The notes beneath the pieces are model-generated. The model was not told the DNA's origin. It did not search any database and was given only the letters and a program-made list of their open reading frames with translations. Of a stretch of 64,000 bases of DNA, positions 7,640 through 16,516 are shown in pieces. The position numbers and the translations under genes are program-made. How positions within the stretch are numbered: position 1 is the stretch's first letter; each line of letters begins with the position of its first letter. Source of the DNA: Caballeronia terrestris (GTDB lineage: Bacteria > Pseudomonadota > Gammaproteobacteria > Burkholderiales > Burkholderiaceae). Where the stretch lies: positions 79,110 to 143,109 of the forward strand of contig NZ_FCOL02000015.1 in NCBI RefSeq assembly GCF_001544515.1. The letters run 5' to 3'.

Positions 7640-9829
7640 TCAGAACTGCAGCGTAGCGCTCGCCACCGCCGTCCGCGTCGCCGACGGCACCACGTAGTAG
7701 CCCCACGCCGTCGTCCAGTAGCGACGATTCAGCAGGTTGTTGATACCCGCGCGCAGCGTCACGTCCTTGCCCGCGATGCGCGTGTCATAGCGACCGCTCA
7801 GGTCATAGATCACATAGCCCGGCACGTACTGCGTATTCGCGGCATCGACGGCCATGTTGCCGACGTACTTGCCGCCCAGCGCCACCGTCAGCGAACGCAG
7901 ATACGACGGGTTGTACTCCACTCGGCCCGTTGCGGTAAAGCGCGGCGCACCGTAGACACGGTTGCCTTCGATCGTCGGATCGTCGACGTCGACCGCCTTC
8001 GTATTGAGCCACATCACGCCGCCGAGCAGACGCCAGTCGCTCGCCAGTTGAACCCAGCCGCTTGCATCGAGACCGGTGTAGCGCTTCGTGCCGCTCTGCA
8101 CGTACACGTTCTGCGAGTTCGTGTAGTTGTAGCCCTGATCGACGCGGAAGAGCGCGATATTGGCGCCCCACTTCTGGCGATCCGTCTTGAAGCCCACTTC
8201 ATACTGCTTGCTCTTCAGCGGCCCGAACTGCGCCGGGAAATTGACGTTCGTGTTCGACGCCGACCCGCCCTGTTCGAGCGACTCCACATAGCTCGCGTAG
8301 ACCGTCGAATACGGGTCGGTCTTGAACATCAGCGCGACGGTCGGCGTGACCGGATCGGCATCGTATTGCGATGCCACCGCGCCCGTCGGATCGTATGTGT
8401 GCTGGCGATACTGCGTGTAGCGCAAGCCGACCAGCGCGGACCAGCGCGAGTTGAACTGCACGGTGTCGCTGGCGTAGACGGCGGTCTGCGTCGTGAGCGA
8501 CTGGCGATACAGGTTCCCGCCGATATGCACGGCATCGTTCGTCAGCAGCGTGCTGCCGTAGATGTTGCTCTCGCCGAGCGGGTACCCGACGTTCCAGCCC
8601 TCGCTGTTGTCGTACTCGCTGACCTGCGCCTGATAGCCCGCGCCGAACACGACATCGTGCTTGATACTGCCCGTCGAGAACTGGCCCTGCACCATCGCAT
8701 CGACGTTCTGGTAAAAGTAGCGCGTGAGTGCCGCGTACAGCGTGTTCGAGTAGTTGCCCGCGCTGTCGAACACGTACAGCAGGCTGTCCGAGTTGTAGCG
8801 GTTCTCCTTCGCGAAACGATACTTCAGGCTCGCGTGCCAGTTCTCGCTCAAGCGATAGTCGAGGCCCGCGCCGAACGACGCCATCTCGGTCTCGTACCAG
8901 TTCTGCGGCTGCGTCAACTGGTGCGTGACCTGGCTCGCATCGGGAATGCCGAGGCCCGAGCCGAACAGCAGGCCGAACAGCGTGCCGTTGGTCTTGCGCT
9001 TCTGATAGAACGCATCGGCGGAAAGCACGAGGTCCGGCGTGATGCGGAAGTCGAACGCACCCGATGCCACCTGACGACGCAGATGCCCGTTCGCCTCGGC
9101 CGTGTTGCCCTCTTCGTTCACGAGGTTCACGCGATAGCCGAAGCGCTTGTCGGTGCCGACGCGCCCGCCCACGTCGATCTTCTCGCTGAACACGCCCGCC
9201 GACTGATAGCCGATCGAGACGCTGCGATACGGATCGTCGGTGGGACGCTTGAGCACGTAGTTCACGATGCCGCCCGGCGCGCCGAAGCCGTACATGAAGC
9301 CCGACAGGCCCTTCAGCAACTGCACCTGCTCGAACGGTTCGAGCGACAGGTCCGTGTCCCACGAAGGGAAGCTCTGGCCGTCGACCTTGATGCCGTTCAG
9401 CGTATCGATCGGGATGCCGCGCACGGTGAACATCGCGTTCTCGGCGATCGCGTTGTTGCTGATGTTCGACACGGCCGGGTCGTACTTGAAGAGGTCGTTC
9501 GCGGTCGTCGCGAACATGTCCTCGCCCTCTTCGCTCGACACGACGACCGTCGAAAACGGCGTATCGACCTGTTTGCGCGCGCCCAGTGCGCCGGCGTTGA
9601 CGGTGTCGGTCGGCACGACGGCGCTCTCGCGCGATGCCGTGACGCTCACGGCGGGCAGCGTCGTCGAATCGGCGGTCGTCGCGGCGGCGGCGTCTTGCGC
9701 CCAGCCAGCGGACGAGAGCGTCGAGAGCGAAATGCCCACGCTCGCCATGAGCGCGGCACTGAGAAGCGACGGAGTACGGCGTGTGGCGCGCACAAACGCC
9801 AGACGGCTGGCGACGGAAGAAGTCTGCAT
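7640..9829 (-). CDS. TonB-dependent siderophore receptor
   Basis: Outer-membrane ferric-siderophore transporter of about 729 residues. A long signal peptide (ending near GWAQDAAAA) is followed by a plug domain (SVTASRESAVVPTDTVNAGA, then VRGIPIDTLNGIKVDG and LLKGLSGFMYGFGAPGGIVNYVLKRPT) and a 22-strand-type barrel ending in the typical terminal Phe (ASATLQF). No N-terminal signalling (STN) domain is evident, so it is not expected to drive a cognate ECF sigma factor. The start chosen gives the shortest signal region; ATGs at 9886 and 9949 are alternatives, the last being too close to the Fur-like box. No siderophore genes are nearby. Confidence 0.9.
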   Translation of the reverse strand: MQTSSVASRLAFVRATRRTPSLLSAALMASVGISLSTLSSAGWAQDAAAATTADSTTLPAVSVTASRESAVVPTDTVNAGALGARKQVDTPFSTVVVSSEEGEDMFATTANDLFKYDPAVSNISNNAIAENAMFTVRGIPIDTLNGIKVDGQSFPSWDTDLSLEPFEQVQLLKGLSGFMYGFGAPGGIVNYVLKRPTDDPYRSVSIGYQSAGVFSEKIDVGGRVGTDKRFGYRVNLVNEEGNTAEANGHLRRQVASGAFDFRITPDLVLSADAFYQKRKTNGTLFGLLFGSGLGIPDASQVTHQLTQPQNWYETEMASFGAGLDYRLSENWHASLKYRFAKENRYNSDSLLYVFDSAGNYSNTLYAALTRYFYQNVDAMVQGQFSTGSIKHDVVFGAGYQAQVSEYDNSEGWNVGYPLGESNIYGSTLLTNDAVHIGGNLYRQSLTTQTAVYASDTVQFNSRWSALVGLRYTQYRQHTYDPTGAVASQYDADPVTPTVALMFKTDPYSTVYASYVESLEQGGSASNTNVNFPAQFGPLKSKQYEVGFKTDRQKWGANIALFRVDQGYNYTNSQNVYVQSGTKRYTGLDASGWVQLASDWRLLGGVMWLNTKAVDVDDPTIEGNRVYGAPRFTATGRVEYNPSYLRSLTVALGGKYVGNMAVDAANTQYVPGYVIYDLSGRYDTRIAGKDVTLRAGINNLLNRRYWTTAWGYYVVPSATRTAVASATLQF

Positions 9830-9955
9830 GTTTTTTTGGTCGGGCAGGGGCGTACGCCGCGCAGCCTTGGGATAGCTGGGCGTCATCGCTCGTAGCGCGT
9901 GAATTAACAGTGGTTGAAAGCGGTGGTGAAACGAAGATGGCGAGCGCAATCATAG

Positions 9956-9973
9956 ATGAAACTGATTCGCATT
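9956..9973. promoter_or_regulatory. Candidate Fur box upstream of siderophore receptor
   Basis: On the minus strand the segment reads AATGCGAATCAGTTTCAT, close to the Fur consensus (repeats of the AATGATAAT type). Its position 130 bp before the chosen start fits iron-repressed transcription of the receptor. Confidence 0.5.
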
Positions 9974-10050
9974 TACAACATTTTTTTACAAAAATACAAC
10001 GCCCTAGATAGGCGTCTCCCGGACTTGCGCCGGGCGTCCAGGTGGGGTTC

Positions 10051-10335
10051 TCAGTTGCTTCCGGCGCCGTAGCGCGTATCGGTGCCGGATCCGGGCTTGA
10101 TGGTCGGCGCGCCTTTTTTGGCTTTGTCTTTCTGTTTCGCGACGCGTTGTTCTTCGGTGCGCGTGAGGGTCGCCGGGTCGGTGCCGGCCTGGCCCGCCGC
10201 GCCTGCGCCGCCGCCCACGCCTGCCGCGCGGCCATCGCCGCCCTTGTCGGTGCTGTTCATGCCTTGCGCGAGCGCTCCGGCCGAAAGCGCGGCCAGCAGC
10301 AGCGCGGATGCCGCGTGTTTCATCGTCGATTGCAT
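10051..10335 (-). CDS. Small exported Gly-rich protein
   Basis: 94 residues. A signal peptide (MQSTMKHAASALLLAALSAG, cleaved near ALAQ) is followed by a low-complexity Gly/Ala-rich middle, a charged QRVAKQKDKAKKG stretch and the C-terminus TRYGAGSN. The ending resembles that of the unrelated-looking exported protein at 52942-53268 (YGTGAGSNK). The start has GGAG six bases upstream. It lies 51 bp after the NDH-2-like gene on the same strand. A periplasmic location is likely; the function is unknown. Confidence 0.65.
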   Translation of the reverse strand: MQSTMKHAASALLLAALSAGALAQGMNSTDKGGDGRAAGVGGGAGAAGQAGTDPATLTRTEEQRVAKQKDKAKKGAPTIKPGSGTDTRYGAGSN

Positions 10336-10386
10336 GTTTTGCTCCGTGAAGTCTCACGGATCCGCAGCAACCGCTGCGCCCGATGG

Positions 10387-11610
10387 CTAGATCGCGCGCA
10401 TCGTCTTCGGCGGCGTCTGCACGATGGGCGCGGCGGCCTGAAGAATGTCCTCGCGCACGCGCGTGCGCGGCGGGTAGATGCGATCGCAATTGATCGTCTG
10501 CTTCGTGCGCTTCGCCGCCTCGCCTTCCGATACGAGGTGCCGGTCCCATCCCTCCGTGTAGACGGCACCCCACGGACCGAGGTCGAGAATCGTCGTGTAC
10601 CAGTCGATCTGAAGCGGCAGCATCGGCAGGCCGTATAGATCGCACACCACGTTGTGGCCGGCGTAGCGCCCCATCGGCCGGCCGTGCTGGCACGACATCA
10701 CCGAGGGCCTCACGCCGTCGATCGGCAGCCACGCGCAATCGCCGGCCGCGAACGCACCGGCGACGCCCTCCACGCGCAGGAATGCATCGACGGGCACGCG
10801 GCCGAACCCGTCCGCCGCGACCGGAAACTGCGCCGCGAGCGGACTCGCGCGCATGCCGCCGCACCACGCTACGGTCGCGGCTTCGACGCGCTCGCCGTTG
10901 CTAAACTCGACGCCATCGGCATCAAGCGATTTGAGCGATACGCCCGGCCGCAGTTCGACGCCCAGCTCGCGCATCGCGCGTTCGATCACGGGCTGGGCGC
11001 CGCCCATCGCCTGGCCGATTTTCGGCGAGCGGTCGGCGAGGATCACGCGGATCGCCTGACGGTCCGCCTCCGGGACAATGCCGCAGAACCGCGCTGGCAA
11101 CTCGGCGGCGAGTTCGACGCCCGTCAGCCCCGCGCCGACGACCACGGCCGTATAGCGCCCCGCCGACGCCGCGCGCGACGGTAACGCGTGCAGATGGGCC
11201 TGGAGCTTGCAGGCGCCGGCGTAGGTATCGACGTCGAACGAGTAGTCGGCGAGGCCCGGTATCGCGGGATGCACGAGCTTGCTGCCTGCCGCGAATACAA
11301 GGCGGTCGTAGTCGAGTTCGAGCGGCTCGGTGGAATCGACCGACACGCGGCGATTCACCGTGTCGATTTGCGAGGCCACGCCCTCGATCAGACGAACGCC
11401 GATCGGATCGAACACGTCGGCGAGCGGTACGAGCGTCTCTTCCAGCCGCGACTCGTAGTTGCGCACGCGAATGCTGTGATATGCCGTCGGATTCACGACG
11501 ACGACCTCCACGTCGTCCGCGCTCACGTGCAGTTCGTCGAGCTTGCGCGCCGCACCGACCGCGCTCCACAGGCCGGCGAAACCCGCTCCGATCACCACGA
11601 TTCGCTTCAT
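10387..11610 (-). CDS. FAD-dependent pyridine nucleotide oxidoreductase, NDH-2-like
   Basis: 407 residues. Two Rossmann folds: an FAD-binding GAGFAGLWSAVGAAR at the N-terminus and a second nucleotide-binding VVVGAGLTGVELAAEL at about residue 155, plus the FAD contact FAAGDCAWLP. This is the architecture of type II NADH dehydrogenases, which pass electrons from NAD(P)H to quinone. The C-terminus lacks an obvious membrane-anchoring amphipathic helix, so the quinone role is not assured. It may be co-transcribed with the small exported protein downstream. Confidence 0.8.
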   Translation of the reverse strand: MKRIVVIGAGFAGLWSAVGAARKLDELHVSADDVEVVVVNPTAYHSIRVRNYESRLEETLVPLADVFDPIGVRLIEGVASQIDTVNRRVSVDSTEPLELDYDRLVFAAGSKLVHPAIPGLADYSFDVDTYAGACKLQAHLHALPSRAASAGRYTAVVVGAGLTGVELAAELPARFCGIVPEADRQAIRVILADRSPKIGQAMGGAQPVIERAMRELGVELRPGVSLKSLDADGVEFSNGERVEAATVAWCGGMRASPLAAQFPVAADGFGRVPVDAFLRVEGVAGAFAAGDCAWLPIDGVRPSVMSCQHGRPMGRYAGHNVVCDLYGLPMLPLQIDWYTTILDLGPWGAVYTEGWDRHLVSEGEAAKRTKQTINCDRIYPPRTRVREDILQAAAPIVQTPPKTMRAI

Positions 11611-11699
11611 GTGCGTCTCCCATGAATGCCGGTCGGCTTCAATTACGCGAGTTGAAAGCGCGCCAGGGCCTGCCCGCGCGCCCGAACACCGGCCCGACC

Positions 11700-12857
11700 C
11701 TAACGCAACGTTCCGAAGAACGTCCGCACATCATCAGCAAGCAACTCCGGCTGTTCGAGCGCCGCGAAGTGCCCGCCCTTCGGCATGACCGTCCATTGGC
11801 GCAAATCGGTGAACACACGCTCGGCGGCCGAGCGCGGCGGACGAATCATTTCGCGCGGAAACGCGGCGTGAGCGGCGGGCACCGAAATCGTGTCGCCCGG
11901 CGGCAGGATGACCGCGCCGTGCAGCCGCCCGTAGTACGGCCAGAACGACGCGTTGATCGACCCCGTGAACCAGTAGAGCGCGATATCGGCAAGCATGCGG
12001 TCGCGGCTGATCGCGCGCTCGGGTTCGCCGCCACAATCCGACCACGCCTGAAATTTCTCGACGATCCACGCCGCGAGCCCGGCCGGCGAATCGGTGAGAC
12101 CGAACGCGAGCGACTGCGGCCGCGTTCCCTGAATCGCGATATAGCCGCCCTCTTCCTGCGTCCAGCGCGCGAGTTCTTCGAGGTAGCGGCGCTCGTCGTC
12201 GGTCGGGTTCGGATAGGCGGCGGGATCGCGGCTCACCGCCGACAGCAGGTTCACATGCACGCCGATGATCGCCTCCGCGCGCGCATACGCGAGCCGGCTC
12301 GCGACGGCCGCGCCCCAGTCGCCGCCCTGCACGCCGAAGCGTGCGTAGCCGAGCACGTCGCGCATCAGGTCGAAGACGCAATCGGCCATCGCGGGGACGT
12401 CGAAGCGCGGCTGGTTCGGGCTGAACGAGAGCCCGTACCCCGGCAACGACGGCACGACGACCGTGAACGCATCGCGCGGATCGCCGCCGAAGCGCGCGGG
12501 ATCGGTGAGACGCGGGATGATCTCGAGGAATTCGAACACCGAGCCGGGCCAGCCGTGCAGAAGGAGAAGCGGCATCGGCGCGGGGCCGTCGCCTTCGATG
12601 TGAAGGTAGTGCAGACGAATGCCGTGCAGCCCGACCTCGAATTGCGGGAACGCATTGAGCGCGGCTTCCTGCGCGCGCCAGTCGAAACCGTCACGCCAGT
12701 AGTCGACGAGATCGCGCAGATACGTCACGTCGGTGCCGAACTGCCAGGCGTCGCCGGGCGCCTGATCCGGAAAGCGCGTTCGGGCGAGGCGCGCCTTCAA
12801 ATCGGCGATGTCGTCATCGGCGACGTGCAGTGAAAATGGAATCGGTGCGTTGTTCAT
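11700..12857 (-). CDS. Epoxide hydrolase family alpha/beta hydrolase
   Basis: 385 residues. It begins with the EHN-type N-terminal region (PIPFSLHVADDDIADLKARLARTRFPD) typical of microsomal-type epoxide hydrolases. The core has the HGWPGS oxyanion motif, nucleophile Asp in GVQGGDWGAAVASRLA and the catalytic His in PKGGHFAALEQPE. It opens epoxides to diols in this family; the substrate is unknown. The ATG used (MNNAPIPF) matches where homology begins; an upstream extension would overlap the ArsR promoter. It diverges from the ArsR gene. Confidence 0.85.
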   Translation of the reverse strand: MNNAPIPFSLHVADDDIADLKARLARTRFPDQAPGDAWQFGTDVTYLRDLVDYWRDGFDWRAQEAALNAFPQFEVGLHGIRLHYLHIEGDGPAPMPLLLLHGWPGSVFEFLEIIPRLTDPARFGGDPRDAFTVVVPSLPGYGLSFSPNQPRFDVPAMADCVFDLMRDVLGYARFGVQGGDWGAAVASRLAYARAEAIIGVHVNLLSAVSRDPAAYPNPTDDERRYLEELARWTQEEGGYIAIQGTRPQSLAFGLTDSPAGLAAWIVEKFQAWSDCGGEPERAISRDRMLADIALYWFTGSINASFWPYYGRLHGAVILPPGDTISVPAAHAAFPREMIRPPRSAAERVFTDLRQWTVMPKGGHFAALEQPELLADDVRTFFGTLR

Positions 12858-12938
12858 GGCGTGGCCCACCTTATCGACGACGAGCGTGACATCGCAGATT
12901 ATCAGCGCCCGCGAAATCAGGCACACATCACGTTCTCC

Positions 12939-12966
12939 TTGACATGCAACCAAATGGTTGCATAAT
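12939..12966 (+). promoter_or_regulatory. ArsR promoter with palindromic operator; leaderless start
   Basis: A consensus -35 TTGACA (12939-12944) and a -10 CATAAT (12961-12966) are 16 bp apart. Filling the spacer is a near-symmetric operator with 9-bp arms ATGCAACCA and TGGTTGCAT around AA (12944-12963). Transcription would begin at about 12972-12973, exactly at the ATG of the ArsR gene, so the mRNA is predicted to be leaderless. There is no Shine-Dalgarno sequence before that ATG. Confidence 0.65.
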
Positions 12967-12972
12967 GATTGC

Positions 12973-13296
12973 ATGAACGACGACGCGGTGTTTCGTGCTC
13001 TCGCGGACCCAAGCCGCAGGCTGCTACTGGACCGGTTGCACGCGAAGAATGGCCAGACGCTCGGCGATCTGTGTCAGGGCCTCGCCATGTCGCGTCAGGC
13101 GGTCACGAAGCATCTCGCGATCCTCGAAGAAGCGAACCTCGTCGCGTGCCAGCGACACGGCCGCGAGAAGCTGCATTTCATCAATCCCGTTCCGATCAAC
13201 GAGATCGCCGAGCGCTGGATCGGCAAGTTCGAGCGGCCGAGACTCAGCGCCCTGTCCGACCTCAAGAAGACCCTCGAAGGAGAAGATCATGACTGA
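12973..13296 (+). CDS. ArsR-family transcriptional regulator
   Basis: 107 residues, a compact winged-helix protein (FRALADPSRRLLLDRL, then the recognition region MSRQAVTKHLAILEEANLV). It lacks clustered Cys ligands, so it belongs to the group that pairs with SRPBCC (AHSA1) proteins rather than metal sensors. The predicted transcript starts at the ATG itself and the palindrome in its promoter suggests autorepression. Its end overlaps the following SRPBCC gene by 8 bp. Confidence 0.9.
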   Translation: MNDDAVFRALADPSRRLLLDRLHAKNGQTLGDLCQGLAMSRQAVTKHLAILEEANLVACQRHGREKLHFINPVPINEIAERWIGKFERPRLSALSDLKKTLEGEDHD

Positions 13297-13747
13297 CGCG
13301 CCCACTTCCACATTCGTCTATGTCACGTTCATCCGCACCACGCCCGAGAAGGTATGGACGGCGCTGACGAGCCCCGAATTCGTGAAGCAATACTGGTTCG
13401 GGATGCATCAGGAGAGCGACTGGAAGTCCGGCTCGTCGTGGCGCATGGTTTTCGAGGACGGCCGCGTCGCGGATGCGGGCGAAGTCCTGGAGAGCGATCC
13501 GCCGCGCCGCCTCGTGCTGAAATGGCGCAACGAGTTCAAGCCGGAACTGGCGGCCGAAGGTTTCTCACGCTGCGTGTACGAGATCGAATCCGTCGATGGC
13601 GCAACGAAGCTGACCATCACCCATTCGATCGACCGCGCCGATTCGAAGCTCATACACGCCGTGTCGGGCGGATGGCCGCGCATTCTCTCGAACCTCAAGT
13701 CGCTGCTCGAAACGGGCGAAGTCGTGTTTGCGAAGAAGGTAGACTGA
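13289..13747 (+). CDS. SRPBCC (AHSA1-type) domain protein
   Basis: 152 residues covering one START-like fold (VYVTFIRTTPEKVWTALTSPEFVKQYWFG, later SGGWPRILSNLKSLLETGE). The family binds hydrophobic ligands or is Aha1-like; no enzymatic activity can be assigned. The ArsR-SRPBCC pairing, with an 8-bp overlap, is common in Proteobacteria, where the regulator usually controls this gene. Cytoplasmic. Confidence 0.88.
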   Translation: MTDAPTSTFVYVTFIRTTPEKVWTALTSPEFVKQYWFGMHQESDWKSGSSWRMVFEDGRVADAGEVLESDPPRRLVLKWRNEFKPELAAEGFSRCVYEIESVDGATKLTITHSIDRADSKLIHAVSGGWPRILSNLKSLLETGEVVFAKKVD

Positions 13748-13781
13748 CTCTCCTTCATCGGCCCGGCAGAGAGCGAACCTT

Positions 13782-14315
13782 ATGAGCATCGACACGCGTT
13801 CCATCGCAAACGACACCTGGCCCGCGCAAGGCCTCGCGCCCACGCGCGAGCAGATCGTGCGGCATCTGCGGCACGCGAGCGCCGTCGCCGAACGCGCGAC
13901 GCTGATGGGCCATCATCCGTTCGGCGCGATCCTCGTCGGACCGGATCAGGAGAGCGTGCTGATGGAGCAAGGCAACGTCGATACGGTGAATCACGCCGAG
14001 TCGGTACTGGCGCGCGTTGCGGCGCTCAACTTCACGCCAGAGTATTTGTGGAGTTGCACGCTCTACACGACGGTCGAGCCGTGCTGCATGTGCGCGGGGA
14101 CGGCGTACTGGGCGAACATCGGCCGCGTTGTGTTCGGCATGACCGAAGCGCGCCTGCTCGAAGCCACCGGCGACCACGCCGAGAACCCGACGATGAGCGT
14201 CGCGTCGCGCTATGTCTTCGATCACTGCCAGAAGACCGTTGATCTGATCGGGCCGGTGGCCGAGGTCGAAGAGGAAGTGCTGCGCGTGCAGCGCGAATTT
14301 TGGGCGAAACGCTGA
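13782..14315 (+). CDS. Nucleoside/cytidine deaminase-like zinc enzyme
   Basis: 177 residues. It carries the zinc-dependent deaminase signature: HAE (NHAESVLARVA) with the catalytic Glu, and PCCMC (VEPCCMCAGTAYWANIGRVVFG) giving the two Cys ligands. The family includes guanine deaminase, cytosine deaminase and TadA; sequence features do not settle which substrate is used. The C-terminal tail (VEEEVLRVQREFW) is helical. It starts 34 bp after the SRPBCC gene and may share its transcript. Confidence 0.85.
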   Translation: MSIDTRSIANDTWPAQGLAPTREQIVRHLRHASAVAERATLMGHHPFGAILVGPDQESVLMEQGNVDTVNHAESVLARVAALNFTPEYLWSCTLYTTVEPCCMCAGTAYWANIGRVVFGMTEARLLEATGDHAENPTMSVASRYVFDHCQKTVDLIGPVAEVEEEVLRVQREFWAKR

Positions 14316-14579
14316 AGCACCGTAACGCTTGCCGACGCCCCCGCTCGCGTCGGCACATCTTTCCCCCGTCAAACTATTTCTCCATCGCCGTGCATCCGTC
14401 CGGATCGCGCGCTCGTAATTGCATCTGAAGACGGCACACAAGCTCGCGCAAGTTCGCGACCGATGCCGCTTCGCGCCCGCGAGTCCACATCGTCCTATCG
14501 CGCAAGGCCGTCTCTTGTCCCCAGAGCGCGCTGCTTCGCAGGCATGCCGACAACCAGCGAATCCATGAAGGAGATGACC

Positions 14580-15548
14580 ATGAACGATGCATCGGTGCTA
14601 ATGGGTGTGATGGACCGCCGCGGTGAGCGGCGCGCGCAACGCCGCCAGTTCTTTCGCAATGCTGGCGGTCTGGGGCTCGGTCTGATCGGCGGCACGCTGA
14701 TCAGCGCATGCGGCGGCGGCTCGGGCAGCAACGTGATGGCGAGCACGACCACGCCAACCGACGAAGAGATCCTCAACTTCGCGCTCAACCTCGAATATCT
14801 GGAAGCGCAGTTCTATGCGTACGCGGTGACGGGCGCCGGATTGCCCGCCGGCATGCTCGGCGGACAAGGCACGCAGGGCGCCGTGATCGGCGGATCGCAG
14901 GTGCCGTTCCAGGACCCGCTCGTCGCGCAATACGCGAAGGAGATCGCACGCGACGAGATGGAGCACGTCGCCTTCCTGCGCACGGCGTTGGGCGGCTCGG
15001 CGGTGGCGCAACCGGCGATCGATATCGGCGGCACCGATCCGAACGGCGCGTTCTCGACGGCGGCGCGCGCGGCGGGACTGGTCGGCGCGGGCGTCGCGTT
15101 CAATCCGTACCTGAACGACAACAACTTCCTGCTCGGCGCGTTCATCTTCGAGGATGTCGGCGTGACCGCGTACAAGGGCGCGTCGCCGCTGATCACGAAC
15201 AAGACGTATCTCGAAGCGGCGGCCGGCATCCTTGCGGCCGAGGCGTATCACGCGGGCATCGTGCGCACGACGCTCTATGCGAAAGGCCTGCAGACGCCGA
15301 GCCTGCGCACAGCCGCCGGAGCGATTTCGGACGCACGCGACAGTCTCGACAACACCGTCGACGACGACCAGGGCATCGTCGGCGCGACGCCCGACATCGC
15401 CAACATCGTCCCGCTCGATCAGAACGGCCTCGCGTTCAGCCGCAGCCCCGGCGACGTGCTCAACATCGTGTATCTCACGAGCGCGGCGGCCACCAAGGGC
15501 GGGTTCTTCCCGGCGGGCGTCAACGGGACGCTGCATATGAGTTCGTGA
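14580..15548 (+). CDS. Tat-exported ferritin-like domain protein
   Basis: 322 residues. The N-terminus has a twin-arginine signal ([20 protein letters not shown]) followed by LISACGGG, which also fits a lipobox, so a periplasmic lipoprotein is possible. The rest is a ferritin-like four-helix domain: [20 protein letters not shown], then [12 protein letters not shown] and [15 protein letters not shown] supply Glu/His candidate metal ligands. Start chosen at the ATG with AGGAG upstream. Its stop abuts the stop of the convergent NmrA-like gene with no gap. Role in metal storage or stress is inferred only. Confidence 0.82.
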   Translation: MNDASVLMGVMDRRGERRAQRRQFFRNAGGLGLGLIGGTLISACGGGSGSNVMASTTTPTDEEILNFALNLEYLEAQFYAYAVTGAGLPAGMLGGQGTQGAVIGGSQVPFQDPLVAQYAKEIARDEMEHVAFLRTALGGSAVAQPAIDIGGTDPNGAFSTAARAAGLVGAGVAFNPYLNDNNFLLGAFIFEDVGVTAYKGASPLITNKTYLEAAAGILAAEAYHAGIVRTTLYAKGLQTPSLRTAAGAISDARDSLDNTVDDDQGIVGATPDIANIVPLDQNGLAFSRSPGDVLNIVYLTSAAATKGGFFPAGVNGTLHMSS

Positions 15549-16415
15549 TCATTGTGCGCGTTGGACAAGACCACGCAACACGGACTCGAGGCCGATGTCG
15601 CCCTTCACGATATCGGCCGCGTCGTGTTCGAACGCGATCCAGCCTTCGTTGAAGCCGTCGAGCATCTGGATGCGCGGCATCGGATCTTTGGTGCCTTGCG
15701 AACGAAATAGCGCGCCCCATGTTTCGCGCTCGACGGCTTCCGCACTCACCGGACGACCGAGGATGCGCGCGAACGTCGCGGCAAGGTCGTTGGGCGTCAC
15801 GCGCTGCGGTCCTTCCAGTTCAACGATGCGATGGCCGCTCCAATCATCCATCAACAACCGCGCGGCGACGCGCCCTATGTCCGCCGTCGCGACCATAGGC
15901 ACGGGTTTGTCGAGCGGTTGCAGAAAACTCGCGATCACGCCCGTATCGCGCGCGGACGCCACGTCCCACGCGGCGTTCTCCATGAACCACGCAGGACGCA
16001 GGAACGTGACTGGCATCGGCAGACCGGCGAAGGCGCGTTCCATCAGCGTGCGTTGTGTCAGCAGGTTCGATTGCGTGGCCTGCGCGCCGATCGTCGAAAG
16101 ACACACGACCCTGCCCGGACGAGCCGCTTCGAGCGCGGTCATCACGGAGTCGATGACGGCGCGCGCTTCCGGAAAACCGGGCGCCGGATCGAACTCGGGC
16201 GGCGGCAGAATGAAGACGCCATCGGCGCCTTCGACCGCTTTCGTCAGCGCCGCCGCGTCGGTCACATCGGCGAGTGCGAGTTCGCAGCCGCGTTCGGTCC
16301 ACGCACGTCCCTTGCCCGAGTCGCGCACGACGGCGCGCACGTCCTGCTGCGCTGCCAACAACGCATCTGCGAGCGCCCCGCCGACCTGTCCGGTGATGCC
16401 TGTGATTGCATGCAT
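15549..16415 (-). CDS. NmrA-like NAD(P)-binding reductase (atypical SDR)
   Basis: 288 residues. Rossmann nucleotide-binding site GITGQVGGALADAL at the extreme N-terminus, followed by features of atypical short-chain dehydrogenases of the NmrA/SDR_a group (GADGVFILPPPEFDP, VVCLSTIGAQ, FLRPAWFMENAAWD). It lacks a YxxxK catalytic motif at the usual place, so it may be a redox sensor or a quinone-reductase-like enzyme. Its promoter region is shared with the divergent LysR gene, which probably controls it. Confidence 0.82.
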   Translation of the reverse strand: MHAITGITGQVGGALADALLAAQQDVRAVVRDSGKGRAWTERGCELALADVTDAAALTKAVEGADGVFILPPPEFDPAPGFPEARAVIDSVMTALEAARPGRVVCLSTIGAQATQSNLLTQRTLMERAFAGLPMPVTFLRPAWFMENAAWDVASARDTGVIASFLQPLDKPVPMVATADIGRVAARLLMDDWSGHRIVELEGPQRVTPNDLAATFARILGRPVSAEAVERETWGALFRSQGTKDPMPRIQMLDGFNEGWIAFEHDAADIVKGDIGLESVLRGLVQRAQ

Positions 16416-16482
16416 GATTCACTCCTTTTCGATGACTGAGTGCATGATAGGCGCCGGCGACCGTTGATGGAATCGACTGCGT

Positions 16483-16516
16483 GTCACATAATTAGTGACT
16501 TCGAATCACGAGTGAT
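16483..16516. promoter_or_regulatory. Two LysR-type operator palindromes
   Basis: GTCAC-N7-GTGAC (16483-16499) and ATCAC-GA-GTGAT (16505-16516) lie in tandem in the divergent intergenic region, the second running into the LysR start codon. The first fits the T-N11-A LysR box form; the second would allow autorepression. Confidence 0.55.

Noticed and set aside
7595..9895. 766-codon open frame opposite the TonB receptor
   Set aside because: Translation is dominated by Arg, Val, His and Ala without domain motifs; the receptor on the other strand is complete.
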